A DNA stretch of 64,000 nucleotides, taken from the NCBI GenBank assembly GCA_021199335.1, contig JAJQIG010000018.1, positions 1-64,000 of the forward strand. Reading direction: 5' to 3'. Position 1 is the first letter of the stretch. Every line of letters starts with the position of its first letter. The translations under genes were made by a program, and so were the position numbers. Shown piece after piece: positions 1 through 8,668 of this stretch. The notes beneath the pieces were generated by a model, which was not told where the DNA came from, made no database searches, and worked only from the letters and a program-made list of their open reading frames with translations. The DNA comes from Oscillospiraceae bacterium (GTDB taxonomy: Bacteria > Bacillota > Clostridia > Oscillospirales > Ruminococcaceae).

Positions 1-46
1 TATAAACATAACATTGGATAAATTCTTCATAATTCAAAACCTAATA

Positions 47-964
47 TTACAGCTTTCTCAATTTATCTAAAACAGCCCTAAAATAATCAGGCAATTCGCT
101 ATCAAATTCATAATATTTGCCATCTATAGGGTGAACAAAGCCAATTTTTTTGGCGTGAAGGCATTGGCCTTCACACAATTTTGATGGTCTGCCGTAAACA
201 TCATCGCCAAACACAGGATGTCCAATATAAGCCATATGGACCCTTATCTGATGGGTTCTGCCCGTGTAAAGCTTAAGTTTAATAAGCGAATATCCGTTAA
301 ATTCCTCAAGCACTGCATATTCGGTTTTTGCAGGCTTAGAATTCTTTTCGGTAACACACATTTTTTTTCGGTCAACAGGATGCCTTCCTATGGGGGCGTT
401 TATAATCCCACTCTGTTCTTTAAGTTTTCCGCAAATGACAGCTTGATATTCACGTGTAAAGGTATGAGCCTTTATCTGTTCGGCAAGTCCAAAATGCGCT
501 CTATCGGTCTTTGCCACTATCAGCAGACCGCTTGTATTTTTGTCAATGCGATGAACTATGCCCGGACGAATCACTCCATTTATGGAGGAAAGCTGCCCTT
601 TGCAGTGGTACAACAGCGCATTAACAAGTGTTCCGTCATAATTTCCTGCAGCAGGATGAACAACCATACCCTTAGGCTTATTTACAACAAGCAAATCGCT
701 GTCCTGATAGACTATTTCTATTGGCAAATTCTGTGGCTTTACATCAAGCTCGGTAGGTTCGGGAACGATAACCTTAACTTCATCATTATTTTTCACGGTA
801 CAACTTTTAGAAACGTTCTTTCCATTTACTGTAACCATGCCGTTCTTAATTAGCTTTTGGAGCATCGAACGAGTAAACTCACTTTCGCTCTTGCTAATCC
901 ACCTGTCAACCCTAACCTGTTCCCCAACATTGAGGTCATCAACGGTAAAAATACGCTCATCCAT
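47..964 (-). CDS. rluD: RluD-type 23S rRNA pseudouridine synthase
   Basis: Converts uridine to pseudouridine in RNA; the RluA/RluD family mostly acts on 23S rRNA. The 305-residue protein has an N-terminal S4 RNA-binding domain (about residues 15-75) and then the catalytic domain, with the family motif HRIDKNTSG carrying the catalytic aspartate (Asp141). The chosen start (MDERIF) overlaps the end of lspA by 8 bases; a longer reading would run back through lspA in another frame. lspA-rluD adjacency is common in Firmicutes. It is the last gene of the long minus-strand run. The exact target uridine cannot be read from sequence; RluD is preferred over RluA/RluC because of the S4 domain and context. 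Confidence 0.9.
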   Translation of the reverse strand: MDERIFTVDDLNVGEQVRVDRWISKSESEFTRSMLQKLIKNGMVTVNGKNVSKSCTVKNNDEVKVIVPEPTELDVKPQNLPIEIVYQDSDLLVVNKPKGMVVHPAAGNYDGTLVNALLYHCKGQLSSINGVIRPGIVHRIDKNTSGLLIVAKTDRAHFGLAEQIKAHTFTREYQAVICGKLKEQSGIINAPIGRHPVDRKKMCVTEKNSKPAKTEYAVLEEFNGYSLIKLKLYTGRTHQIRVHMAYIGHPVFGDDVYGRPSKLCEGQCLHAKKIGFVHPIDGKYYEFDSELPDYFRAVLDKLRKL

Positions 965-1436
965 TCCGTTCCGACACCTTTTTATCCATAAAAACAATGT
1001 AAACAACAAGGCAAATTGCCCCAAGAACAACGCAAACATCTGCAAAATTGAATATAGCGAAGTTAAAAATGCGCACCTCAAAATAGTCTATTACATATCC
1101 AAGACGTACTCTATCGATGAGGTTTGCAACTCCCCCTGCAATCACGGCGGCGGTACTCACCATCATAAAGGGATGTTTGTTTTTATCCCTTACCGCCCAT
1201 ACTGAAAGAGCAATTATCATCAAAGATGTAAGGACAATCAAAAAAACTCTTGCCCCACTGAAACTACTGAATGCCGCTCCTGTATTTTCAACATAATGGA
1301 ATCCAAGAATATCCACATTGCCAAATTTAATAAAATCCTTTGTTCCAACGGGCATTAAGTCGGTTACAGCCCAGTATTTTATACACTGATCCACAGCAAT
1401 TAAAACTGCCGCAATAATAATTGAAATAACAAGCAT
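957..1436 (-). CDS. lspA: Lipoprotein signal peptidase II
   Basis: Aspartic protease of the inner membrane that cleaves prolipoprotein signal peptides ahead of the lipidated cysteine. About 159 residues with four hydrophobic segments. The catalytic dyad is visible: Asp in the NLIDR segment and Asp in the FNFAD segment near the C terminus. The start is uncertain: an in-frame TTG lies three codons upstream of the chosen ATG and neither has a clear ribosome site. Expression may rely on coupling to a 10-codon open frame just upstream (1448-1480). It lies between ileS and rluD, a classical order. A likely client in this window is the GH74 lipoprotein at 47718-49970. Confidence 0.93.
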   Translation of the reverse strand: MLVISIIIAAVLIAVDQCIKYWAVTDLMPVGTKDFIKFGNVDILGFHYVENTGAAFSSFSGARVFLIVLTSLMIIALSVWAVRDKNKHPFMMVSTAAVIAGGVANLIDRVRLGYVIDYFEVRIFNFAIFNFADVCVVLGAICLVVYIVFMDKKVSERNG

Positions 1437-1456
1437 ACAACACAAATTCAGTACAA

Positions 1457-1476
1457 GCCGCCGAATAATCGGCAGC
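1457..1476 (-). other. Intercistronic hairpin between ileS and lspA
   Basis: An 8-bp stem (one G-T pair) around a TTAT loop, with no T-run after it on either strand, so it is not a standard terminator. It sits inside a 10-codon open frame (1448-1480, minus strand, MSCRLFGGLY) that ends 11 bases before the lspA ATG. It may tune lspA translation or mark an RNA processing site; this is inference. Confidence 0.4.
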
Positions 1477-1493
1477 TCATACCAACCTTATTT

Positions 1494-4298
1494 TTATTTT
1501 GAAACTTCTTCCGCACATCTGCTGCAGAGAGTTGGGTGGAGAACGCTATTTCCAACTGTTTCCGAATACATCCAGCAACGTTCGCACTTTTGACCGGATG
1601 CCTTTTCAACGCTGTAGCTAAGCTGTTCAGCAAAGTATTCACTCTTAAAATCACCTGCGGAATCATTTACAACAGCTAAATCGGATACAATAAATACCTT
1701 TTTCAATTCCTCGGCATATACGCTAATCTTTTCTGACATTGCAGCATCATTATTAACATGAATGACAACTTTTGCTTCAAGCGATGCTCCGATAAACTTT
1801 TCAGCCCTCTTAACCTCAAGAGCTTTAGTTACGTCTGCACGAAGCAGATAAATCATGTTCCATTTTTCTGTGAACACATCATCAACGTTTACTTCAATCA
1901 AGGAAGGCATATCGTTCATCATAATGCTTCTTGTATCATCGGTTTCAGAATGAGGCATATGCTTCCAAATTTCCTCTGCAGTAAAGGAGAGGACAGGCGC
2001 AATAAGCCTTGAAACCGCACTTATGATGTAATACATAGCTGTCTGAGCCGCTCTTCTGTCAGCGGATTTTTCGCCCGTGCAGTAAAGTCTGTCCTTAACA
2101 ATATCAAGGTAGAAATTAGACATATCGGTTACGCAGAAGTTATGAATACTATGAACGACAATATGGAAATCAAATGCATCATATGCTGCCTTGCACTTTT
2201 CGATAAGAGCATTCAACCTTATGAGCGCCCACTTATCAATTTCGTGAAGCTCGGAAATATCAACAATATCCCTCTTTATGTCAAATCCAACATTGTCACC
2301 CAAATTACCAAGAATAAATCTCGCAGTGTTTCTGATTTTTTTATAGGTATCGGTGAGTTGTTTAAGTATTTCCTTAGAAATTCTTATATCTGCATGATAG
2401 TCGGAGGAGGCAACCCAAAGTCTGAGAATATCAGCGCCATACTGTTCAGTAACCTCACTGGGATCTACGCCGTTTCCGAGGGACTTATGCATGGTTTTTC
2501 CCTCACCGTCAACTACCCAGCCGTGTGTACATACAGCTTTATATGGAGCGTGTCCGTAAATTGCGGCAGATGTAAGAAGCGATGACTGAAACCAACCTCT
2601 GTACTGGTCAGCTCCCTCAAGGTAGAGGTCAACAGGTGTATCAAATCCTCTTTCTTCCATAACAGCCTTATGCGTTACACCGCTGTCAAACCAAACATCG
2701 AAAATATCCTTTTCCTTGACAAACTCTGTGCAACCGCATTCACACTTTACTCCCGAGGGAATAAAATCCTTAGCGTCGTGGGTGTACCATGAATCAGAGC
2801 CTTCTTTTCTGAACATCTCGGAAATTGCAGCGATGGTTTCATCCGTAACAATCGGCTTTCCGCAATCCTTACAATATACAACAGGAATCGGAACGCCCCA
2901 TGTTCTCTGTCTCGAAATACACCAGTCGCTTCTGTCGGTTACCATTCCCTTAATACGTTCCTGACCCCACTCGGGAATCCATTGAACGTTGTCAATAGCC
3001 TTAACAGCATCATCCTTAAAGCCTTTAACGGAGCAAAACCATTGTTCGGTTGCCCTGAAAAGGACAGGATTTTTACATCTCCAGCAGTGAGGATACTGAT
3101 GCACGATTTTTTCAAGAGCAAACAATGCACCGCAAGTTTCCAAATCCTGTGCAATAACCTTATTGGAGTCGGTGGTTGAAAGTCCTGCATATTTTCCCGC
3201 TTCAGCTGTCTGGATTCCCTTTGAATCAACAGGAACAACAATTCCAATCTCAGGGTATTTTTTGCAGACCTCAAAGTCGTCAACACCAAAGCCTGGGGCA
3301 GTGTGAACGCAGCCTGTACCGCTTTCAAGGGTAACATGATCGCCGACAATTACAAGGGAATCTCTGTTCATAAACGGATGGGCTGTTACTATATATTCCA
3401 GTTCCTTGCCGCTAAATGAACCGACAGTTGTATAATCCTCAATCTTTGCGGCAGCCATAGTCGGCTTAACAAGTTCCGCCGCCATAACGTAATTCTCTCC
3501 GTTAGCCCGAACAACTGTGTATTCATACTCAGGGCCAAGGCAGATCGCAAGGTTTCCCGGAAGTGTCCATGTTGTAGTTGTCCAAATTACAAAAAATGTT
3601 TTGTCAAGGTCAAGACCTAAAGCGGTAAACTTTCCTTTATCATCCGTAACCTTGAACTTTACATAAATAGAATGGCAAGGATCATTTGCATACTCAATTT
3701 CAGCCTCAGCAAGAGCCGTTTGACAATCGGGGCACCAATATACGGGTTTAAGTCCTTTATAAATGTAACCCTTTTTGTACATCTTTCCGAAAACCTCAAT
3801 CTGATTTGCTTCAAAATCGGGTTTAAGTGTAAGATACGGATTGTCAAAATCCCCCCATACTCCAAGGCGTACAAACTGCTTCTTTTGATTTTCAACTTGA
3901 TTAAGAGCATATTCATGGCAATGCTTGCGAAGTTCAATCGGAGGAATCGCACCGTTCTCAACTCCTATAGCTTTCATTGCTTTAAGCTCGATAGGAAGTC
4001 CATGAGTGTCCCAACCGGGAATATATGGAGAGCAGTAACCGCTCATATTCTTATACTTTACAATAATATCCTTAAGCACCTTATTAAGAGCTGTACCCAT
4101 ATGGATATCACCGTTGGCGTACGGTGGACCATCATGAAGAACATATTTCGGCTTTGCCCCGTTTTTTTCAATCATTGAATAATAAGTCCTGTTTTTTGCC
4201 CATTCATCGAGCATTGCAGGTTCTTTCTGAACAAGATTTCCCCTCATTGAAAATTCTGTTTTGGGAAGATTAAGTGTTGAATTATAATCCTGCGCCAT
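1494..4298 (-). CDS. ileS: Isoleucyl-tRNA synthetase
   Basis: Charges tRNA-Ile in the cytoplasm. The 934-residue length fits the bacterial type. The class I HIGH-type signature appears as DIHMGTALNK near residue 67, the KMSKS-type loop as KTMHKSLGN, the editing (CP1) domain lies between them, and the C terminus has the zinc-binding Cys pairs (CERCW ... CSRC). The start has the ribosome site GGAGAG. Only 45 bases separate it from divIVA, so there is no room for the T-box leader that many Firmicute ileS genes carry; it is probably expressed by read-through from the division genes upstream. Confidence 0.97.
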   Translation of the reverse strand: MAQDYNSTLNLPKTEFSMRGNLVQKEPAMLDEWAKNRTYYSMIEKNGAKPKYVLHDGPPYANGDIHMGTALNKVLKDIIVKYKNMSGYCSPYIPGWDTHGLPIELKAMKAIGVENGAIPPIELRKHCHEYALNQVENQKKQFVRLGVWGDFDNPYLTLKPDFEANQIEVFGKMYKKGYIYKGLKPVYWCPDCQTALAEAEIEYANDPCHSIYVKFKVTDDKGKFTALGLDLDKTFFVIWTTTTWTLPGNLAICLGPEYEYTVVRANGENYVMAAELVKPTMAAAKIEDYTTVGSFSGKELEYIVTAHPFMNRDSLVIVGDHVTLESGTGCVHTAPGFGVDDFEVCKKYPEIGIVVPVDSKGIQTAEAGKYAGLSTTDSNKVIAQDLETCGALFALEKIVHQYPHCWRCKNPVLFRATEQWFCSVKGFKDDAVKAIDNVQWIPEWGQERIKGMVTDRSDWCISRQRTWGVPIPVVYCKDCGKPIVTDETIAAISEMFRKEGSDSWYTHDAKDFIPSGVKCECGCTEFVKEKDIFDVWFDSGVTHKAVMEERGFDTPVDLYLEGADQYRGWFQSSLLTSAAIYGHAPYKAVCTHGWVVDGEGKTMHKSLGNGVDPSEVTEQYGADILRLWVASSDYHADIRISKEILKQLTDTYKKIRNTARFILGNLGDNVGFDIKRDIVDISELHEIDKWALIRLNALIEKCKAAYDAFDFHIVVHSIHNFCVTDMSNFYLDIVKDRLYCTGEKSADRRAAQTAMYYIISAVSRLIAPVLSFTAEEIWKHMPHSETDDTRSIMMNDMPSLIEVNVDDVFTEKWNMIYLLRADVTKALEVKRAEKFIGASLEAKVVIHVNNDAAMSEKISVYAEELKKVFIVSDLAVVNDSAGDFKSEYFAEQLSYSVEKASGQKCERCWMYSETVGNSVLHPTLCSRCAEEVSK

Positions 4299-4343
4299 TT
4301 GACTAACTCTCCTTAATAGCTGCCGTTTAAGGCAAATATATTT

Positions 4344-5018
4344 TTATTTATTCTGTCCGAATTTAAGATTGCCGAATTTACTTTCCGAGTTGCTTGCTGT
4401 ATCAGCAAACGGGAATGCCTGTGACTGTTTTTCACGTCTTAAAGAGCTTTCCATAACTCTGGTTGCTTCCATATTCTGCTGAGCCTGAATAGCTTCTTGT
4501 TCGGAAGAAACGGGCTTGGGTTCTTCCTGCTGCGGCTGAATCGGAACCTCCTCAATTTCTTCCTCATCGTTTTCAAAGTCAGGGATTGCTGTAATCTGTT
4601 CGAGGTGCGCCTTATACATAGCAAGCAGATTTGCCTTAAAATCGGAAACCTCCTGCTGCATTTTGGAAAGACAATGCTTCTCTTTTTCGAGCTGAACCCT
4701 TGTGTTTCCCAAAATTTCGTCAGCCTTGACATGAGCATCGGAAATAATTTTATCTGCATTTTCGTGTGCTTCTTGAATAACAGCCCTTCCCTGCTTCTGT
4801 GCGCCGATTAATGCATCCTTAAGGGCATCCTCGTCTTTTTTATACTCACGAACACTTTCGACAAGGACCTCAATCTTCTTTTCGATTTCCTCCTTATCCT
4901 TTTGCATCTGAGTAATTTGGAGTGCAATTTCTCTGAGGAAATCATCCACCTCTTCGGGCTTATAACCGGGTCTTGTCTGCTCAAATTTTTTATTGTTAAT
5001 ATCCTTTGCGCTAAGCAT
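4344..5018 (-). CDS. divIVA: DivIVA-family cell division/polarity protein
   Basis: Coiled-coil protein that binds curved membrane at septa and poles and recruits other factors. About 224 residues. The N-terminal lipid-binding segment (MLSAKDINNKKF, GYKPEEVDDFL) is followed by long heptad-rich coiled coil to about residue 150 and a Glu/Gln-rich, probably disordered C terminus ending in GNLKFGQNK. The chosen ATG follows a strong GAGGTGAAGG site; a longer reading by 13 codons lacks one. Neighbours ylmH and sepF give the conserved sepF-ylmH-divIVA-ileS order of Gram-positive division clusters. Confidence 0.93.
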   Translation of the reverse strand: MLSAKDINNKKFEQTRPGYKPEEVDDFLREIALQITQMQKDKEEIEKKIEVLVESVREYKKDEDALKDALIGAQKQGRAVIQEAHENADKIISDAHVKADEILGNTRVQLEKEKHCLSKMQQEVSDFKANLLAMYKAHLEQITAIPDFENDEEEIEEVPIQPQQEEPKPVSSEQEAIQAQQNMEATRVMESSLRREKQSQAFPFADTASNSESKFGNLKFGQNK

Positions 5019-5029
5019 TTCCTTCACCT

Positions 5030-5809
5030 CTAAATATATTTTTTTATACAGATACAAAATCTGTCCTTTTTTGATTTACCGCTTACTTCACTCAAAATAA
5101 ACTTTCCATATCCTCTGACAGAAAAAACATCGCCGCTCTTTACTTCACTGCTCACGGAAACACCTATTCCGCTGTTAAGGCTTACGTTACTCGCTCTTAT
5201 GATGCGAGCCGCATTCTCTCTGCTGATTCTTGCAGCAAGGCTTACAACGCAGTCAAGCCGCATTGATGAAACCGTACCCTTTATTTCCATGAAATTTTCT
5301 TTGACATAAATTGCAGGTTCATTCTCCTCGGAGATTTTTACTCCAACAGAGCCGACCTTCCTCATTTCGGAAGAAATCATTCCGCAAACTGTGTCATAAA
5401 CAAATGCTACAGTGTAGCCTTCATTTACAATAATATCTCCGAGCATATTTCTGTTGATTCCGCAAGCCATAAACGCTCCGAGAAAATCCCTATGCGTAAG
5501 CCTATTTTCTTCCCTGTACCTAAAGACGAGATTTTTCATTGGAAAATCCTGTTTTCCATATCGGACATAAGGCGGAAAAACTCCTAAAATTACTCTTAAA
5601 GCGCCTTCATACCCACCATAAAACATAAAATTTTTAAATCCCTCATAATTAAGCACGGACTTGGCAATCTCAACCTGCCTGCCATCCAAAAATGCAGAAA
5701 ACCTCGGTATATACTTTTTCTCGCATATTTCCACCATATCCGCTATATGATAAGCAAGAAGTCTGTCATCCTCGGGCAGCTTATCGTAATAACCGCTTAA
5801 TTTCTTCAT
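5030..5809 (-). CDS. ylmH: YlmH-type S4-domain RNA-binding protein
   Basis: YlmH proteins are S4-domain RNA-binding proteins of division clusters; in Bacillus the family has been linked to ribosome rescue. The 259-residue protein has an N-terminal YlmH domain (conserved stretch RLTHRDFLGAFMACGINR near residues 103-120) and a C-terminal S4 domain (about 180-245, with SRENAARIIRASNVSLNS). It is 2 bases from sepF and 11 bases from divIVA, so the three are surely co-transcribed. The S4 domain shows RNA binding; the precise role is inferred from family members. Confidence 0.88.
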   Translation of the reverse strand: MKKLSGYYDKLPEDDRLLAYHIADMVEICEKKYIPRFSAFLDGRQVEIAKSVLNYEGFKNFMFYGGYEGALRVILGVFPPYVRYGKQDFPMKNLVFRYREENRLTHRDFLGAFMACGINRNMLGDIIVNEGYTVAFVYDTVCGMISSEMRKVGSVGVKISEENEPAIYVKENFMEIKGTVSSMRLDCVVSLAARISRENAARIIRASNVSLNSGIGVSVSSEVKSGDVFSVRGYGKFILSEVSGKSKKDRFCICIKKYI

Positions 5810-5811
5810 TA

Positions 5812-6240
5812 TCAGAGGAACACACCGTTATTTTCAAGCTCACCGACAAGGTCTTCTCCCACGAAACCAACGTTGTATGGTGTAATAATGAATGTATTAT
5901 TAGCCACGGGTTTAATATTTCCGCCGTTCGCATAAGCTACACCGCCGAGAAAATCTATAATTCTCCTTGTAACATCGGGTGTAGTGGATTCGAGGTTAAG
6001 AACAACGGTTTTCTTGGAATTAAGATGGTTTGCAATCTCTTTTGTATCAGCAAAAACCTCGGGCTTAACAAGAATAACCTGGAGCTGTGCCGTTGCATGA
6101 ATATTTACAACACGATTCCTTTTTCCTTCTTCATCGTTGTCGTAACTCGGCTGGTCATTTACATAATCCTCATTCTCTGCGCCGTCATCCATATCGGGCG
6201 ACATACCGAGAACCTCTTTAATAGTATCAAGAAATCCCAT
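5812..6240 (-). CDS. sepF: Cell division protein SepF
   Basis: Membrane-binding FtsZ anchor of Gram-positive bacteria. 142 residues: an N-terminal amphipathic helix (MGFLDTIKEVLG), an acidic linker (about 15-45), then the SepF core (about 55-142) with the conserved DFLGGVAYANGG segment used in dimer and FtsZ contacts. It lies directly between yggS and ylmH. The C terminus (NNGVFL) is short, as in other clostridial SepF. No FtsA or FtsZ gene is in the window. Confidence 0.95.
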   Translation of the reverse strand: MGFLDTIKEVLGMSPDMDDGAENEDYVNDQPSYDNDEEGKRNRVVNIHATAQLQVILVKPEVFADTKEIANHLNSKKTVVLNLESTTPDVTRRIIDFLGGVAYANGGNIKPVANNTFIITPYNVGFVGEDLVGELENNGVFL

Positions 6241-6261
6241 TTTATCTATACATCCTCTCTT

Positions 6262-6951
6262 TTATTTTCTGGCACCGAAAATTCCGGAGCCTACTCTTAC
6301 TATATTTGCGCCATGCTTAATGGCTTCAACGTAGTCCGCCGACATCCCCATTGAAAGAATATCCATAGACACATTTCTGATTTTTTTACTTCCGAGGGTA
6401 TGGAAAAGCGCTTGCATCTTGTCAAAATAAACCTCGGAATTTTCGGGTGGTGGAATTGTCATAAGACCGCAAAGCCTTATATTTTCAAGCTCTGAAATTC
6501 CATAAGCAAGATCCTCCACCATTTCGGGTACAACCCCGCCTTTGGATTTTTCACCGCCTATGTTAACTTCCGCAAGAACATTTATAACAATTCCCTTTTT
6601 TGCCGCAAGCTTGTCTATCTCCCCTGCGAGTCTTATGCTGTCCACAGAATGAATGCATTTCACATTGTCTATAATATACTTCACCTTATTGGTTTGCAGA
6701 CGTCCTATAAAATGCACCTCGGCTTCCTTATAAAAATCTTTTTTTTCAAGATACTCTTGAACACGATTTTCACCGAGAAGCTCTGCACCCGCATCTATAA
6801 CTTGATTTACTGTTTCATAGGGAACCGTTTTTGTGACCACCATAAGCCGCACAGTTTCGTCTTCCCTTCGATATTTGGCCTTAGCCTCAGCGACATTATA
6901 CCGAACCCTCTTAAAGCCTTCGACCGCTAAACTATTCACTTTCCTCATCAT
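6262..6951 (-). CDS. yggS: YggS/YlmE-type PLP homeostasis protein
   Basis: Binds pyridoxal phosphate and helps control free PLP; not a proven enzyme. About 229 residues forming a single alanine-racemase-like barrel. The PLP lysine lies in VVTKTVP; other family blocks are LLGENRVQE, HFIGRLQTNK, GEKSKGG and SMGMSADY near the end. The start is uncertain: two tandem ATGs (6951, 6948) and a GTG (6939) lie inside the last codons of the upstream gene, giving about a 20-base overlap. The location in the sepF cluster matches ylmE of Bacillus. Confidence 0.92.
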   Translation of the reverse strand: MMRKVNSLAVEGFKRVRYNVAEAKAKYRREDETVRLMVVTKTVPYETVNQVIDAGAELLGENRVQEYLEKKDFYKEAEVHFIGRLQTNKVKYIIDNVKCIHSVDSIRLAGEIDKLAAKKGIVINVLAEVNIGGEKSKGGVVPEMVEDLAYGISELENIRLCGLMTIPPPENSEVYFDKMQALFHTLGSKKIRNVSMDILSMGMSADYVEAIKHGANIVRVGSGIFGARK

Positions 6952-8254
6952 CTCCCGATTCCTCGGTTTCGGAAACGCTCTCTTCAATTGCCGGTTCGTC
7001 CGTTTGCGAAATCGTTTCCTCATCACTTGCCGTTGTCTGCTCTGTCACATCGGCAGGAATTTCACCTTTTATTATAACATCATCATAAATGCTGAGATAA
7101 TCGGTATCCGAAGTGACTCTTGAAAGCAAGTAATCGTCACATTCGAAGATAACATCCAGCTTTTTAAACGCAATCTTCTGTCCAAGCAGGATATATACAC
7201 CCTTTTCGTTGTCCTTATTAAATCTTATTGCATCCCTTGAAACCTTTATTCCGCTAAAATCGTTAAGAATAAGCTCTACCCTTTCCGTTCTGTATTGAAC
7301 AAGGTTGGAATTAAGCTTTTCGCAGGAAATTATGATAATACTTTCATCGGGGTTATCCGACTCGATAATATCCTCAACAACTGCATCAACGGTATCCGGA
7401 GTTGAAGAAAGCTTCACAGTAACGCTCTGACCCACATTAAACGAAGCATCGTTTTCATTAATTAGTCCAATAAGCATCCATTTATAGCCATCAACAATTT
7501 TTCCTACGGTATTCCCCGAAACTCTACTGTCATTGTAGCCGTCATTTTCAATAACATCCTTTATTTTATCAACTGTAATTTCTCCGATATTGTCGGGGGA
7601 AAGTATGTCCTCATAGCCATCGGTATAGCTTATAAAATATCCTGAATCGGAAACTGTTATAGCATCAATCGGTTCCGAGCTTTTTTTCTCAAGCGCCGCA
7701 ATTTCCTTTTCAAGCTCTTCTATCTTAGCATTATAATCCGTTTCCTCCCCTATAACGATTTGGTAAATTCCGAGGAGTGATTGAAAGTTCTTCCTCTCCT
7801 CGGCCAATGAGCTTAAATCATTCTTCGCAATAAGGGTTGTCACTGTTTGATATTTTTCTTCAATTAGACTTGAAATAAACTCAGGCTGTGCCACAGCGGT
7901 AGTACCGGGACTTTGCTCCTTCTCAAGCAAGGAAAGCTCTTCTTTAAGCTTTTCTATCTGCTGATTTATGTAAATGTCACTCTCACTTTTGTATACATAT
8001 GCGACAACCGAGTCCTTGGCAATTTTACTTCCATCGGGTTCAGGGTAGCTGAGCACACCCGATGCAGTGCTTTTTATTACAGTTTCATCCCTCACATAAA
8101 TACCCTTGAAGGAAACCTTCTCGGCGGATGAATAAAGAACTGCCGTTTCGGTTTCATAATCGTCATCAAAGAGAAGCGTCACCTGATGGGCAACCGTAAT
8201 AAGCACAAACACTGAAAGCAGGAAAATAAGTATTTTTGCTGTAATCGTATCCAT
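6932..8254 (-). CDS. HlyD-like membrane adaptor protein
   Basis: 440 residues with one N-terminal membrane segment (about 8-28), a long coiled coil (about 95-195), a barrel-sandwich/beta domain after it, and a Glu/Ser/Thr-rich acidic tail (about 400-440). This is the layout of HlyD/membrane-fusion adaptors, but no exporter gene is adjacent. Clostridial genomes often carry a similar protein next to yggS and sepF, so a cell-envelope or division role is possible; that is inference. The start has GGAGGAATGG upstream. It overlaps yggS, which implies coupled translation. Confidence 0.7.
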   Translation of the reverse strand: MDTITAKILIFLLSVFVLITVAHQVTLLFDDDYETETAVLYSSAEKVSFKGIYVRDETVIKSTASGVLSYPEPDGSKIAKDSVVAYVYKSESDIYINQQIEKLKEELSLLEKEQSPGTTAVAQPEFISSLIEEKYQTVTTLIAKNDLSSLAEERKNFQSLLGIYQIVIGEETDYNAKIEELEKEIAALEKKSSEPIDAITVSDSGYFISYTDGYEDILSPDNIGEITVDKIKDVIENDGYNDSRVSGNTVGKIVDGYKWMLIGLINENDASFNVGQSVTVKLSSTPDTVDAVVEDIIESDNPDESIIIISCEKLNSNLVQYRTERVELILNDFSGIKVSRDAIRFNKDNEKGVYILLGQKIAFKKLDVIFECDDYLLSRVTSDTDYLSIYDDVIIKGEIPADVTEQTTASDEETISQTDEPAIEESVSETEESGDDEESE

Positions 8255-8303
8255 TTATTTCAACCATTCCTCCGGGGTATGTCCGTCCTTGGCTTCTGCA
8301 GGC

Positions 8304-8534
8304 TTACTGCTCCGAATCAAGAATAGGGATTGGCTTCGTGGGGACTATGGTGGAAATTGCATGTTTAAATACAAGCTCCTGCTTGCCCTCACTTTCAAGA
8401 ATGACAATATAGTTATCAAAGCCCTTTACAATTCCCTTAAACTGGAATCCGTTAGTAAGGTAAAACGTAACCATTGTTTTTTCTTTTCTTGCCTGATTAA
8501 GGAATACATCCTGCAAATTCATATTTTTATTCAT
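8304..8534 (-). CDS. hfq: RNA chaperone Hfq
   Basis: Sm-like hexameric RNA chaperone that binds U-rich and A-rich RNA. 76 residues. Sm1 is visible from about residue 5 ([20 protein letters not shown]) and Sm2 ends with the diagnostic KHAIST motif. The start is the ATG that lies 8 bases after AAGGAG; an in-frame GTG three codons upstream abuts that ribosome site and is unlikely. It follows miaA, a gene pair conserved across many bacteria. The basic C-terminal tail of enteric Hfq is absent, as usual for Firmicutes. Confidence 0.96.
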   Translation of the reverse strand: MNKNMNLQDVFLNQARKEKTMVTFYLTNGFQFKGIVKGFDNYIVILESEGKQELVFKHAISTIVPTKPIPILDSEQ

Positions 8535-8668
8535 AGCATACACTCCTTATGCACCATTTCCTTATATTTACACAATCATTCAAAGGAAATAATATCCACA
8601 CACTTTACTAACACTTAGTTAATTTTCTTCACTGTACAAAAGCCTTTTTATACATATTAACTATTATA

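Noticed and set aside
4299..4343. T-box leader for ileS
   Set aside because: Too short and lacking the conserved T-box sequence.
5692..6354. Long plus-strand open frame opposite sepF and ylmH
   Set aside because: It lies antisense to two clear conserved genes, has no ribosome site and no recognisable protein pattern.
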